Shown: positions 43,794 to 53,317, numbered from the stretch's first letter. The stretch: DNA of 64,000 bases from Lacticaseibacillus hulanensis (GCF_004010095.1 NZ_RRYD01000012.1:1-64000); one strand, 5' to 3'. Translations and numbers: made by a program. Notes: a model not told the origin generated them from the sequence alone.

Positions 43794-44336
43794 CTAATGA
43801 TCTGAGTGAAACGACTTGATTTCTTGAATCTGTTTATATAGTTTGTCGATTTCTTTCACTGGTAAATCTCGGTAGCGCGATTGTTTCACTATCTGTCGAT
43901 CGTTCCTGTCAGTGTCTGGTACCCCATCCTCATCAACGGGTGTGTAGGGCTCAAAATATTTGAATATTTCTGTCAGTTCATCGGCAAGATGATCAATCTG
44001 ACGCGGGGAGAAATCCTGCATTTTCCACATCAGTTGCTCTAAGCGCTCCAGTTTAGGAAGGTATTCCTCTATTCTATCAAGCGTGGTATCGATCCGATCA
44101 AGAATTGCGGTCGTGTTGTGAATCTCCTGTTCAGTAGGCGAACCCAGCAGGTCTACTGGTGCCACATTAAAAAACCGGGCGATGCGATCCAACGTGTCAA
44201 AGCTCGGATTGCGCTTGTTTTGCTCGATCTTTGAAATGGTATCACGTTGAACCTCCGCCACGTTTGCTAGATCTTCTTGCGTGACGTGGTGCCGTTCTCT
44301 GAGTCGTTTAATGTTTCGCCCAATATTTTCAATCAT
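43794..44336 (-). CDS. Xre family regulator of the mobile element
   Basis: 180 residues. N-terminal HTH (about 3-62, TQEDLANVAEVQRDTISKIE), then a coiled-coil-like helical region (70-115) and an acidic/basic tail. It resembles the immunity-type regulators of ICEBs1-like elements, but no ImmA protease gene accompanies it. It is divergent from the oriT-relaxase module and probably represses it. Start ATG with GAGGTG at 6 bases. Confidence 0.8.
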   Translation of the reverse strand: MIENIGRNIKRLRERHHVTQEDLANVAEVQRDTISKIEQNKRNPSFDTLDRIARFFNVAPVDLLGSPTEQEIHNTTAILDRIDTTLDRIEEYLPKLERLEQLMWKMQDFSPRQIDHLADELTEIFKYFEPYTPVDEDGVPDTDRNDRQIVKQSRYRDLPVKEIDKLYKQIQEIKSFHSDH

Positions 44337-44587
44337 AAGATTCACCTCGACACTCATCATATTATGTGAGCAATCTGCATGCAAGGTTTCAGTCCTACTG
44401 TTTCTCAATCTGTCGGGCTAAGTCAATAATTTACCGGCGACAGAACCCTTGCTATGCTTGAGTTACAGGTGAAACGCAGCCTGATTTTTGAGAAAAACGT
44501 GTCGCAGCAGGTACCGCCGCTACGCGCGGCGTGCAGCGCGAAAGCCGCAAGCGTGAGCGGCGGCGGTCGGCGTAGCCGGCCGCCTAG

Positions 44588-44611
44588 ACCCCCGTTTACT
44601 AACAGGGGGGT
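44588..44611 (+). other. oriT: Origin of transfer (oriT), Tn916/ICEBs1 type
   Basis: ACCCCC (44588-44593), spacer ending CTAACA, then GGGGGGT (44605-44611). This is the inverted-repeat/nic arrangement of Tn916 and ICEBs1 oriT. It lies 117 bases upstream of the MobT relaxase, as in those elements. GC-rich inverted repeats at 44515-44585 flank it and may be accessory relaxase-binding sites. Confidence 0.8.
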
Positions 44612-44727
44612 CGTAAATGACACCTATCAACCTGATTTCCCGGTAGAAACGTTGATAGATCGCAAGAGCCAATGACTGGACAATTCCGGTGATTGTCTGG
44701 AAGCAAGACAAATTAGGAGGTAGACGA

Positions 44728-45969
44728 TTGGGATATTGGAGCGATTCAGTCCGGCGACGACGCAAGGAACTGAATTTGACACAACTACAATTATGCAAGC
44801 GACTAGGCATTACACAGCGCCATTTGAGCCGGATTGAAAATGGTGAATCTTGTAGTGGTGGCTTACAGATGCATATCGACAAACTGCTAAATAACTGGAC
44901 TGATGAGCCAGAACTGCAAATGATGATTGATTATGTACGAATCAGATTCCCAACGAATGATATCAAGCGGATTGTTCGCGAGTTCTTGCGGCTAAATGAA
45001 GATTTGGTCGGATATGATGACAGAGCCGCTTTTGGTTACGTGTACACAGTGTCGCTTGGTCAAATCAAGGTGTACGGATCAACGCCGGATACCAAGCTCG
45101 GTACCCTAGTGGAGCTACGTGGCCAAGGGTGCCGACAAATGGAGAGCATTTTGCTCGGCCGTGGAGAAACCTGGTACGACTTCCTAGACCAAGCACTCGA
45201 TCGAGGCGGCGTTATCAAGCGCTTGGACTTGGCAGTGAACGATATGGCAAACCTACTGGACATTCCCAACCTGATTCAGAAAATTCGGGCTAACGAGTGC
45301 ATATCTGTCATGCGTGAATATCAAGGAATCGTTTCGGGTCACATTTTCCATGAAGATGACGAAGACATTGACGATGAGGTCGGCACAACATTGTATATAG
45401 GCTCCACCAAAAGCGAGTTGTACTTCTGCCTTTACGAAAAGGCAGCCGAGCAGCATAAGAAAGGGCTGACCACTCAGATTCGTAACCGGTTCGAGGTACG
45501 CTTGAAGAATGATCGCGCAGCTAAGGCCGTTGAAGATTTGCTTTGCTATCGCGATGAGGAAAAGACAATCTTTGGTATCATCACACGGTATCTGCGGTTT
45601 GTCGACGCGCGGCCGGGTAGCCCTCGATTAAAGTGGCCCACCAACAAGAACTGGGAACGATTCGTCGGGCATGATCGTCAGCCACTTCGGTTGACGATGG
45701 CGCCTGTGCCTTTGGATCTGAACCGCACGCGGGCTTGGATCGACAAGCAGGTCGCTCCGATGCAACGTGTGCTGCATGAAATTGACGCTTATTGGGGGAA
45801 CCAGGAAACGATGAATGCGATTCGGCATGCACCCTTAACTGATAAGCACCGGCAGTTGATTGATCAGTACACAGTTGGTGCCGAGCAGCTTGAGAATGGT
45901 TTGTTCAAGGAAGCAACACCTGAAAGTGAGCAATCAAAAAAGGATGACCACGCCGACCAAAGCAAGTAG
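44728..45969 (+). CDS. mobT: MobT family relaxase (Rep_trans fold) with N-terminal HTH
   Basis: 413 residues. The TTG start has AGGAGG at 7 bases. The N-terminal Xre HTH (about 5-60, TQLQLCKRLGITQRHLSRIE) is followed by a replication-initiation-factor domain (about 90-340; VYTVSLGQIKVYGS, GVIKRLDLAVNDMA, RNRFEVRLKNDRA). This architecture is that of Tn916 Orf20-like relaxases. It nicks oriT and stays attached to the 5' end for transfer, and may also allow rolling-circle replication. The acidic Lys-rich tail is variable. Confidence 0.88.
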   Translation: MGYWSDSVRRRRKELNLTQLQLCKRLGITQRHLSRIENGESCSGGLQMHIDKLLNNWTDEPELQMMIDYVRIRFPTNDIKRIVREFLRLNEDLVGYDDRAAFGYVYTVSLGQIKVYGSTPDTKLGTLVELRGQGCRQMESILLGRGETWYDFLDQALDRGGVIKRLDLAVNDMANLLDIPNLIQKIRANECISVMREYQGIVSGHIFHEDDEDIDDEVGTTLYIGSTKSELYFCLYEKAAEQHKKGLTTQIRNRFEVRLKNDRAAKAVEDLLCYRDEEKTIFGIITRYLRFVDARPGSPRLKWPTNKNWERFVGHDRQPLRLTMAPVPLDLNRTRAWIDKQVAPMQRVLHEIDAYWGNQETMNAIRHAPLTDKHRQLIDQYTVGAEQLENGLFKEATPESEQSKKDDHADQSK

Positions 45970-46051
45970 TCACCCTTCACAGATAAGATATGGGTCCTAT
46001 CTGGTTTGATTATCTCACACAAACTCTATTCGTAGAAGGAGTGAGATTGAA

Positions 46052-46249
46052 ATGGAATATCCAAACGCTATGCAACTCCCGTATTTGCTGAACCGACAAC
46101 AGGCCGCTGACTTTCTCGGCGTTGATCCAGTGACGTTTGATAAAGTCTTTCGGCGGCACCGCGACTTCCGGTGTTTCATGATCGGTAAGCAGGCTCGCTT
46201 TACCATCGAAGAATTGACCAGTTTCGTGCGCGAGCATCTGGTCGATTAA
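46052..46249 (+). CDS. xis: Excisionase (Tn916 Xis-like)
   Basis: 65 residues. A single winged-helix of the excisionase/HTH_17 type: NRQQAADFLGVDPVTFDKVF, then GKQARFTIEELTSFV. It directs excision by bending attL/attR. AAGGAG is 10 bases before the ATG. Positioned between relaxase and integrase as in Tn916-related elements. Confidence 0.8.
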   Translation: MEYPNAMQLPYLLNRQQAADFLGVDPVTFDKVFRRHRDFRCFMIGKQARFTIEELTSFVREHLVD

Positions 46250-46279
46250 GTTGTAGTTGTCGTCCAGACAAATTGGATG

Positions 46280-46319
46280 CTAAGCTGGACCTAAGTATTT
46301 ACGGGGCCAGCTTAGTTTA
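46280..46319 (+). terminator. Hairpin terminator between xis and int
   Basis: CTAAGCTGG/CCAGCTTAG with an 18-base loop followed by TTTATTT. May attenuate integrase expression. Confidence 0.6.
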
Positions 46320-46337
46320 TTTAGGAGGTAAACGAGC

Positions 46338-47396
46338 ATGGCTTCATTTATGAAACGTGGAAAAAGTATTTTGACGCAAGTCGCATTCACGAAGAAAGGA
46401 AAGACCTATCGACTGTCAAAGTCGTTTTCGAATAAGCAAGACGCCCAGATCTGGGCGCATACGCTGGAGATGAAGAAGGCTGGTGGCGTGGACTTAGTTG
46501 ATCGTCAAACGCCGATGATGGATTACTATGACTACTGGCTTGAATTTGCCAAGAAAGGAGAGTTGAAGGAAACGTCTTACCTGTCATATCACCGGATTGG
46601 TAAGACCTTCCGCAAGCTATTTGAGGAGGTAAGGTTGTGCGATGTGACCGATACTTACTTGCAGACAATGCTCGATGAGTACGGGAAGACCCACGCGCAG
46701 AAGACGGTGAGTGATATGATTCGACCGCTGCGTTCCATGCTCAAATACGCTTTCGCGCATGGGTTGTTGGTCAATGACATTTCCAGTCTGATCAAGGCAC
46801 ACGGGAAGGCGTCAGAGAAACGGAACGTGCCGCTATCGATCACCGATATGAAGACGTTGAAGCAATACTGCTTTGAACATGCCGCCGAGGACGAGTTCTG
46901 CGTCATGGTGTTGGTGGCGTTGCTGACCGGATTGCGCCGAGGCGAGTGCCTGGGGCTGCGGCCGGAAGCATTATATGACGAGCAAGGTGACTGTGGCATT
47001 CACGTTAACCAGCAGCGAAGTCCTTGGGTGAAGAACGATACTACCTTGAAGACCAAAAAGGCGTATCGAACGGTATCATTGCCTCGTGAGCTATATGATC
47101 TCCTCAAGCAGGTCAAACCAAAGGCTGACGGCTACATCTTTGAGACATACGGATTCCGGGTTGCGCTACGATTGGAGCCGCTATTGAAAGAGGCAAAAGT
47201 CAGTCATACGACCTTCCATGGTTTGCGCGACACGTTCGCTTCATTTTTATTCAGCCAAGATATTGATTTGGCCTATGTTTCGGCGCATCTAGGGCACGCG
47301 AGCTTGAGTATCACACAAGACTATTACATCTCGTTAATGCCCGAAAAAAAACACGCCCAGAATGGGCGTGCAATGGATTTGCTATCCGAGTTGTAA
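46338..47396 (+). CDS. int: Tyrosine-type site-specific integrase
   Basis: 352 residues. Arm-binding AP2-like N-terminus (1-60), core-binding domain (65-165), catalytic domain (about 175-340). Catalytic residues are visible: Arg in TGLRRGE (about 200), HGLRDTF (His/Arg about 293-296), HLGH (His about 318) and Tyr in QDYY (about 328). It integrates the element into the 3' end of rpsD, whose tail lies only 69 bases downstream. RBS AGGAGG. Confidence 0.93.
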   Translation: MASFMKRGKSILTQVAFTKKGKTYRLSKSFSNKQDAQIWAHTLEMKKAGGVDLVDRQTPMMDYYDYWLEFAKKGELKETSYLSYHRIGKTFRKLFEEVRLCDVTDTYLQTMLDEYGKTHAQKTVSDMIRPLRSMLKYAFAHGLLVNDISSLIKAHGKASEKRNVPLSITDMKTLKQYCFEHAAEDEFCVMVLVALLTGLRRGECLGLRPEALYDEQGDCGIHVNQQRSPWVKNDTTLKTKKAYRTVSLPRELYDLLKQVKPKADGYIFETYGFRVALRLEPLLKEAKVSHTTFHGLRDTFASFLFSQDIDLAYVSAHLGHASLSITQDYYISLMPEKKHAQNGRAMDLLSEL

Positions 47397-47397
47397 A

Positions 47398-47417
47398 TTC
47401 TGCAACAATCTGCAACA
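47398..47417 (+). other. Putative integrase arm site, right end
   Basis: TTCTGCAACA-N3-TGCAACA, the partner of the left-end copy at 36157. Confidence 0.6.
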
Positions 47418-47464
47418 GTAGAAGTCCGGTAAACGTTGCGGTAACGACGTTTGCGAGGCTGAAT

Positions 47465-47479
47465 ATTACAGCTTCTGGT
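47465..47479. other. attR-side core site (rpsD 3' end)
   Basis: ATTACAGCTTCTGGT, containing the complement of the last rpsD codons and stop. Integration leaves rpsD intact. Confidence 0.75.
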
Positions 47480-48077
47480 TGTAGTATTCAACGACAAGGG
47501 ATTCGTCGATTTCTGGTTCGAGCTCGTCGCGCTGTGGCAGGCGGGTGAAGGAGCCAGACTTCTTGTTGTCATCAAAGGTAACGTAAGCGGCGCGGCTAAC
47601 GGTTGCTTCAAGAGCAGCGTTAACGATTGCCAGGTTCTGGGAGCGTTCGCGAAGGCTAATTTCTTGGCCAGGCTTTACTTCGTAGGAAGGGATATCAACG
47701 CGCTTGCCGTCGACCGTAATGTGGCCGTGGTTAACGAGCTGACGAGCCTGTGCACGAGTAGTAGCAAAGCCGAGACGGTAAACAACGTTGTCAAGACGTG
47801 TTTCGAGCAGGATCATGAAGTTTTCACCATGGGTGCCTTCAGTGATCTTGCCGGCGCGAACGAACAAGTTACGGAATTGGCGTTCGTTGAGGCCGTACAT
47901 GCGACGGAGCTTCTGCTTTTCCTGCAGCTGGGAGCCGTATTCGGAAATCTTCCGACGGCTGTTAGGACCGTGGTCACCAGGTGCGTATGGACGACGAGCA
48001 AGTTCCTTACCGGTACCGGAAAGGGAAATGCCCAAACGACGGGAAAGCTTCCAAGTTGGGCCAGTGTAACGTGACAT
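47466..48077 (-). CDS. rpsD: 30S ribosomal protein S4
   Basis: 203 residues, full length. [19 protein letters not shown] opening, then the S4 RNA-binding domain (about 93-155, [20 protein letters not shown] and [17 protein letters not shown]). Primary 16S rRNA binder that nucleates the small subunit. GGAGG precedes the ATG at 10 bases. The 3' end is the integration target of the adjacent element, so its native terminator now lies beyond 36.0 kb. Confidence 0.97.
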   Translation of the reverse strand: MSRYTGPTWKLSRRLGISLSGTGKELARRPYAPGDHGPNSRRKISEYGSQLQEKQKLRRMYGLNERQFRNLFVRAGKITEGTHGENFMILLETRLDNVVYRLGFATTRAQARQLVNHGHITVDGKRVDIPSYEVKPGQEISLRERSQNLAIVNAALEATVSRAAYVTFDDNKKSGSFTRLPQRDELEPEIDESLVVEYYNQKL

Positions 48078-48142
48078 AAGAGTAATTCCTCCAAATGATT
48101 TTGATTGGAGTAAAATATAGATTAATGGATTTAGCACACGGG

Positions 48143-48211
48143 CAGTTTGGCTGGTTCACTGTTGCAGCACAGCTACTACATCTTCACGGACAAACCGTGA
48201 ATGCCAAACTG
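48143..48211 (-). promoter_or_regulatory. Structured rpsD leader, candidate S4 autoregulatory element
   Basis: In the rpsD 5' leader CAGTTTGGC (48143-48151) pairs perfectly with GCCAAACTG (48203-48211). The helix encloses a TTCACGG/CCGTGAA hairpin (48183-48201). Position and compactness fit an S4-binding leader, as known for rpsD in Bacillus. Confidence 0.5.
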
Positions 48212-48254
48212 GAGCCGACCATGCCGTCCACCGCTGCAATATTTTACACGCAGG

Positions 48255-48737
48255 CTAGTATACCTTACTTAGGGCCGCCGCGTCAACGTGCTTTGCCAGC
48301 GCGGCCGCGAATTCAATGAGCGTTTGCTGCTCTTTGGTGCTAAAGCGGTCCAGTTCGGGTGAGTCGATGTCCAGAATACCAATAATTCGGCCGTCAACGG
48401 TCATTGGCACGACGACTTCGGAGTTGCTGGCGGAGTCGCAGGCGATGTGGCCGGCGAATTCGTGGACGTTGGGCACAATCAGGCTCTTGTCCTCTGCGTA
48501 AGCCGTCCCGACGACGCCGGAACCGGGCTTGATGTGGGTGCAGGCAACCTTGCCTTGGAACGGGCCGAGGTCAAGGGTGCCGGTTTTGCTACTGAATAGG
48601 TAGAAACCGACCCAGTTAGTTGCGGGCATTGCATCCGCGAGCATAGCGCTTGCATTGCTTAAAACCACGACGGGATTGGTCTCGCCGGTCATGAGCGCAT
48701 CGACTTGGTCGACGATAATTGGGTCAAGAGTGTACAA
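48255..48737 (-). CDS. msrC: GAF domain protein, free methionine-(R)-sulfoxide reductase-like
   Basis: 160 residues, one GAF domain. VACTHIKPGSG and HIACDSASNSEVVVPM keep two of the three Cys of fRMsr enzymes. The third, normally in GVCGTA, is Val here (GVVGTA). It may still reduce free Met-R-sulfoxide using the catalytic Cys in IACD with another partner, or have lost activity. It is conserved next to rpsD in lactobacilli. Confidence 0.8.
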   Translation of the reverse strand: MYTLDPIIVDQVDALMTGETNPVVVLSNASAMLADAMPATNWVGFYLFSSKTGTLDLGPFQGKVACTHIKPGSGVVGTAYAEDKSLIVPNVHEFAGHIACDSASNSEVVVPMTVDGRIIGILDIDSPELDRFSTKEQQTLIEFAAALAKHVDAAALSKVY

Positions 48738-48950
48738 AACTTATTCCTTCCTTCACAAACTTTCACATAAGTTATCAAAAAGTATTTTAAGTTGCCCGTT
48801 TTTTTGCGATACTGGAGGGCAGGAGGGTAAACACGCATTTGTGTTGCCTTGATGGTATTGTAATCGTGCACAGGCACGTTTGCAACGCAGGTTTTTTTAC
48901 ATATTAATTTATGGAAGTTTCCCCGGCTGGGGAATTAGGGGTGCATGCAC

Positions 48951-50660
48951 ATGTTAGCAATGTTAATCGGACTAGTGATAATCATTGTTGGAGCTGCGGC
49001 GGTAGTGTTATTCATTCAACGTCGAAACCGGCAAGAGATTGCGGCGCTTGACCAAGAGGTTGGGCGACTTGGTTCTGCCCAGATTGAGAAGAATATCCAG
49101 GCAATGCGCAGTCTTAATTTGACGGGGGAGAGCCTGAAGTCATTCACCAAGTGGCAGCGTGAGTACCAGACCACGAGTGAGGAATTCGCCGCCCAGATTG
49201 AGACCGCACTGATGGATGCCGAGAACGCCAATAACCAGTTCCGGTTTGGCAAAACCAAGACGGCCATCGTGGGGCTCAACACCCTGATTAGTGGTGCCCG
49301 CGGCCGGTACAAGCAGGTTCTGGGCGCGCTCAACCAGATTCGCCAGGACGAGGAACAAAACCGGACCCAGCTGGCGAAGCTCAAGAAGACGTATCAAGAA
49401 ACGCGCAAGACGCTGCTCGCCAAGAACTTTGCGTTCGGCGACAGCATGCCCGCACTTGAGGAGCGCCTGAAGGATCTGGCGGACGAGTTCACCGCCGTGG
49501 ACGAGGTCAGTGCTAGTGGTGACCACCATGCAGCCCACGAGCGCATCCAGACGCTTTCGGGTCACGTGCACGACCTGGCCGATTTGACCGCGGCGATTCC
49601 GCCACTGCTCACCGAGTTAATCAAGGAGTTCCCAGAACAGCTGGCGGAACTACAGAATGGTTACGATAAGTTGACCCAGCAGAATTACAACTTTGGCGAC
49701 CTCGACATTCCGTCTAAGCTCCAGACGGTCAAGGTCGGCATCGACAACAGCAAGACCGCCCTGGCTTCACTCAACACCAGCGCGGCCACCGAGCAAAACA
49801 AGGTGCTGGCCCACACCATCGACAGCTTGTACGACGCGATGGAAAGGGAAATGACTGCAAGACGGGCCGTCGAGCAAGATTCTGACCGCATCACGCAGTT
49901 CATCGCCCACGCCCAGCGGCAAAACCACCTGCTGCTACTCGAACTTGATCACCTCGACCAGTCCTACAGTTTGAACCACGACGAAATCCCAATTGCCCAG
50001 AAGCTGCGCACGGAGCTCGTGGAATTCGACAACCAGCACCAGATTGACTTGCAGGCGATTGCCGACAAGCAGGCAACTTACAGCCAGATTGACGACCACT
50101 ACAAGGCGGCAGACAAGCGGCTGCGGGAAATCGAGCAGCAGCAGCACGACATTAACGAATCCGTGTCCACGCTCAAGGCCGGTGAAGATTCCGCTAACCG
50201 GGCGCTTGATGACTTCACGCGCGACCTGCACGGTGTTCGCCGGCAACTGGAGGCGGCTAAGCTACCGGGCCTGCCCGTGCAGTTCAAAGACCGCGTGGCG
50301 CACGTTGCGACCGAGATTAACGATATCGGCAAGCAGCTCAGCAAGATTAAGATTGACCTGGACGATATCAACCAGCAGTTAATCGGGCTGCAGTCAGACA
50401 TGGACGACCTCCAGCAGGACGCCACCGAAATTATCGATGCGGTGGGGCTGATGGCGGCGCTCATTCAGGCATCCAACCGTTATCGCGATGAGCACCCAGA
50501 ACTCAAGGAAGCGGCAACCAAGGCGAAGGCCCTGTACGCGCAGATTCACTACAAGGAAGCGGCTGACGTGATGGCAACGGCGCTGGAAAAGGCCGTACCG
50601 GGTTCGTACCGTCACGTAGAAGATGCCTACCTCAATGAGAAGACTAACGATGAGATGTAA
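48951..50660 (+). CDS. ezrA: Septation ring formation regulator EzrA
   Basis: 569 residues, the normal length. One N-terminal membrane helix (2-23, MLIGLVIIIVGAAAVVLFI) followed by a cytoplasmic spectrin-like all-helical domain. It binds FtsZ and limits Z-ring assembly while linking division with cell-wall synthesis. ATG at 48951 was chosen over the one at 48945 for spacing from AGGGG. Confidence 0.93.
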   Translation: MLAMLIGLVIIIVGAAAVVLFIQRRNRQEIAALDQEVGRLGSAQIEKNIQAMRSLNLTGESLKSFTKWQREYQTTSEEFAAQIETALMDAENANNQFRFGKTKTAIVGLNTLISGARGRYKQVLGALNQIRQDEEQNRTQLAKLKKTYQETRKTLLAKNFAFGDSMPALEERLKDLADEFTAVDEVSASGDHHAAHERIQTLSGHVHDLADLTAAIPPLLTELIKEFPEQLAELQNGYDKLTQQNYNFGDLDIPSKLQTVKVGIDNSKTALASLNTSAATEQNKVLAHTIDSLYDAMEREMTARRAVEQDSDRITQFIAHAQRQNHLLLLELDHLDQSYSLNHDEIPIAQKLRTELVEFDNQHQIDLQAIADKQATYSQIDDHYKAADKRLREIEQQQHDINESVSTLKAGEDSANRALDDFTRDLHGVRRQLEAAKLPGLPVQFKDRVAHVATEINDIGKQLSKIKIDLDDINQQLIGLQSDMDDLQQDATEIIDAVGLMAALIQASNRYRDEHPELKEAATKAKALYAQIHYKEAADVMATALEKAVPGSYRHVEDAYLNEKTNDEM

Positions 50661-50724
50661 GCCTGCCCGAAGTGTTATTTTGCGGCGCAGCGCATCAGGT
50701 AAGCAAGGATAACTTAGATGAACA

Positions 50725-50757
50725 ATGTGGGTCCGAATCTGGGGCCCACATTTTTAT
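50725..50757 (+). terminator. Terminator after ezrA
   Basis: AATGTGGGTCC with GGGCCCACATT (one G-U) followed by T5. Confidence 0.85.
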
Positions 50758-50777
50758 TTTAATCGTGAGTAATTCTT

Positions 50778-50786
50778 TGGTATAAT
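50778..50786 (+). promoter_or_regulatory. Promoter of iscS-thiI
   Basis: Extended -10 TGGTATAAT, about 34 bases before the start codon. Confidence 0.55.
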
Positions 50787-50819
50787 GAACTTACTTATTT
50801 TTCGGAAGGAACGGCGACA

Positions 50820-51968
50820 ATGATTTACTTTGATAATAGTGCGACAACAAAGCCTCTGGACAGCGTCCTGCAGACGTACCAAACGGTGGCAACAGAATTC
50901 TTTGGTAACCCCAGTTCCCTGCACCGACTCGGTGACCGGGCACGGTCAGTGGTTGAGCAATCACGCAGCCAAATTGCGCAATTGATGCGGGCCAAGCCGG
51001 AAGAAATATTTTTCACTAGCGGCGGGACCGAGGGTGACAACTGGATCATCAAGGGGACGGCAATGGCCAAGCGGATGTTTGGCAAGCACCTGATCACCAC
51101 GACCATCGAACACCCGGCCGTGCGCGAAACCATGAAGCAGCTGGAAGAACTGGGGTTTGAGGTTACGTATCTGCCCGTGGACAAGCGCGGGTTCATTAGC
51201 GTCGATGACCTCAAGGCTGCAATCCGGCCCGACACCATCTTGGTTTCCGTCATGGCCGTGAACAACGAGGTCGGCAGCATTCAGCCAATCGCCAAAATCG
51301 GGGATGTGCTCGAGGACTACCCAACGATTCACTTCCACGTCGATGCCGTGCAGGCGGTCGGCAAGGGCGTCATGGACCAAATCCGGCACCCCCGCGTTGA
51401 CTTTTTGACGTTCTCCGGCCACAAGTTCCACGCACTGCGCGGGACGGGATTCATCTACGCCAAGGCGGGCCGGCGCATTGAGCCCCTCATGGCTGGCGGT
51501 GGTCAGGAAAAAGACTGGCGCAGCGGCACCGAGAACACGGCCGGAATTGCGGCCATGGCCAAGGCACTGCGCCTGTGTCTCGACAACGAGGACGAAAAGG
51601 TGGCACGGCAGAATGCGATTCGCAAGAACATTGCGGATTACGTCAGCACCTTCGAGGACGTGCACTTGTTCAGTGAGATCGCGCCGGACTTCGCGCCCCA
51701 CGTGCTGACGATGGCCATCAAGGGTGTGCGCGGTGAAACCATCGTCCACGCGTTTGAGGGTGAGGACATCTACATGTCGACGACGAGTGCTTGTTCCAGC
51801 CGGTCCGGCCAGGAGAGCAGCACGCTGGCGGCCATGAACGTACCGCAGAGTTTGGCGCAGTCCGCCATTCGGGTGAGCCTCGACGAAGCGAACACGATGG
51901 AAGAAGCCGAGCAGTTCAAGCAGGCTTTCCGCCGCATTTACACCAATTTCCAGAAACTGAAAGGATAA
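50820..51968 (+). CDS. iscS: Cysteine desulfurase
   Basis: 382 residues, NifS/IscS class V aminotransferase fold. [12 protein letters not shown] start, PLP-Lys in [14 protein letters not shown] (about residue 201), sulfur-carrying Cys in [12 protein letters not shown] (about 324). It passes sulfur from cysteine to ThiI for 4-thiouridine in tRNA and thiamine synthesis. RBS GGAAGGA; thiI starts 2 bases after its stop. Confidence 0.95.
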   Translation: MIYFDNSATTKPLDSVLQTYQTVATEFFGNPSSLHRLGDRARSVVEQSRSQIAQLMRAKPEEIFFTSGGTEGDNWIIKGTAMAKRMFGKHLITTTIEHPAVRETMKQLEELGFEVTYLPVDKRGFISVDDLKAAIRPDTILVSVMAVNNEVGSIQPIAKIGDVLEDYPTIHFHVDAVQAVGKGVMDQIRHPRVDFLTFSGHKFHALRGTGFIYAKAGRRIEPLMAGGGQEKDWRSGTENTAGIAAMAKALRLCLDNEDEKVARQNAIRKNIADYVSTFEDVHLFSEIAPDFAPHVLTMAIKGVRGETIVHAFEGEDIYMSTTSACSSRSGQESSTLAAMNVPQSLAQSAIRVSLDEANTMEEAEQFKQAFRRIYTNFQKLKG

Positions 51969-51970
51969 TT

Positions 51971-53188
51971 ATGCAATACTCAGAAATTATGGTTCGTTAC
52001 GGCGAACTGTCCACCAAGGGCAAGAACCGCAAGTCCTTTATCGGCCGGCTGAACGGGAATATCGCCAAGGCGCTGCACGATTTTGACGACCTCACGATTC
52101 GCCCCAAGCGCGACCGGACGCACATTGAACTGAATGGCACGCCAGCAGAACCAGTCATGGACCGGCTCAGCAAGGTGTTCGGGATTCAGTCCTTTTCGCC
52201 CAGCGTTGCGGTGGAAAAAGACATGGATAAGGTCAAGCAGGTTGCGCTTGAACTGATGAACGAGGCCGCGGCTAAGGGCGTCACGTTCAAGGTGGAAACC
52301 CACCGGAGCGACAAGACGTTCCCACTCGACACCAACGGCATGAACCTGGCCCTCGGTGATTTCCTGACCGAGGAGCGCCCAGATCTCATCGCCAAGATGA
52401 AGAATCCTGACGTTAAGCTCCGGGTCGAAGTGCGCCGGGAAGCAATTTTCCTTTCCACCACCACCATCAAGGGGGCTGGCGGTCTACCAGTTGGGACCGC
52501 GGGCAAGGCCGCGATGATGCTCAGTGGGGGGATTGACTCACCCGTTGCCGCATACCTCGCCCTAAAGCGCGGGGTGGACATCGAGATGGTGCACTTCTTC
52601 AGCCCGCCATACACGAGTGACAACGCGCTGAACAAGGCTAAGGAACTGACGGCCAAGCTCACGCCATACGTTGGGAGCATCACCTTCATAGGCGTGCCGT
52701 TCACGCACACGCAGGAAGAAATCAAGGCGAAGGTTCCTGAAGGCTACCTGATGACGATTCAGCGCCGGATGATGTTGCGGCTGACGGAGGCCATCGCGAA
52801 CAAGCGCGGCGACCTCGTCATCTTCAACGGTGAATCCGTGGGGCAGGTTGCTTCCCAGACGCTGGCATCCATGGCCGCCATTAACGACGTGACCACGATG
52901 CCAATTGTCCGGCCAGTAGCGACGATGGACAAAACGGAAATCATCGCAGAAGCGGAAAAGATTGACACGTACGAGCTGTCCATCATGCCATTTGAGGACT
53001 GCTGCACGATTTTCGCGCCACCAGCACCAAAGACGCAGCCACGCATTGACCGGTCGCGCTACTACGAAACCAAGATTGATGTCGAGGGGTTGATGGAAGA
53101 AGCTCTGTCCAACCTATCAATCGATGTCATTCGTCCTGGTCAGGAATTCCTGAACCAAGATCAGGACATTATTGCGGAGTTGCTGTAA
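51971..53188 (+). CDS. thiI: tRNA 4-thiouridine synthetase ThiI
   Basis: 405 residues. N-terminal ferredoxin-like and THUMP domains (about 1-165), then the PP-loop ATPase ([17 protein letters not shown] at about 184). There is no C-terminal rhodanese domain, as usual in Gram-positives, so sulfur delivery depends on the upstream desulfurase. Ribosome site AAAGGA in the iscS tail. Terminator follows. Confidence 0.95.
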   Translation: MQYSEIMVRYGELSTKGKNRKSFIGRLNGNIAKALHDFDDLTIRPKRDRTHIELNGTPAEPVMDRLSKVFGIQSFSPSVAVEKDMDKVKQVALELMNEAAAKGVTFKVETHRSDKTFPLDTNGMNLALGDFLTEERPDLIAKMKNPDVKLRVEVRREAIFLSTTTIKGAGGLPVGTAGKAAMMLSGGIDSPVAAYLALKRGVDIEMVHFFSPPYTSDNALNKAKELTAKLTPYVGSITFIGVPFTHTQEEIKAKVPEGYLMTIQRRMMLRLTEAIANKRGDLVIFNGESVGQVASQTLASMAAINDVTTMPIVRPVATMDKTEIIAEAEKIDTYELSIMPFEDCCTIFAPPAPKTQPRIDRSRYYETKIDVEGLMEEALSNLSIDVIRPGQEFLNQDQDIIAELL

Positions 53189-53261
53189 TCTTGACTTGCT
53201 CACTGAATAATTAGTTGGTGGGTTGGGGCTAGATTATGCATTCTCTTTGACGATCCAAATG

Positions 53262-53317
53262 AGTCTAGAATTGTTAGCGCTCGGTTTTGCCGGCGCTAAC
53301 AATCCTAGACTTTTTTT
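53262..53317 (+). terminator. Terminator of iscS-thiI
   Basis: A 19-bp stem (53262-53280 with 53293-53311, one mismatch) and T7. Confidence 0.92.

Larger units (their letters stand above)
36032..47479. mobile_element. Integrative mobilizable element (MobT family) inserted at the 3' end of rpsD
   Basis: About 11.4 kb of lower GC than its surroundings, bounded by a 15-base exact repeat of the rpsD 3' end. It carries, left to right: a hypothetical membrane protein, Rrf2 regulator, EgtU/OpuC-like ABC transporter, lectin-like protein, quinone oxidoreductase, PPC protein, cadC/cadD, Xre regulator, oriT, MobT relaxase, excisionase and tyrosine integrase. It has no coupling protein or type IV secretion genes, so it would need a helper ICE for transfer. 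Confidence 0.85.

Noticed and set aside
36032-47479. Prophage.
   Set aside because: No structural, packaging or lysis genes; relaxase and oriT point to an integrative mobilizable element.
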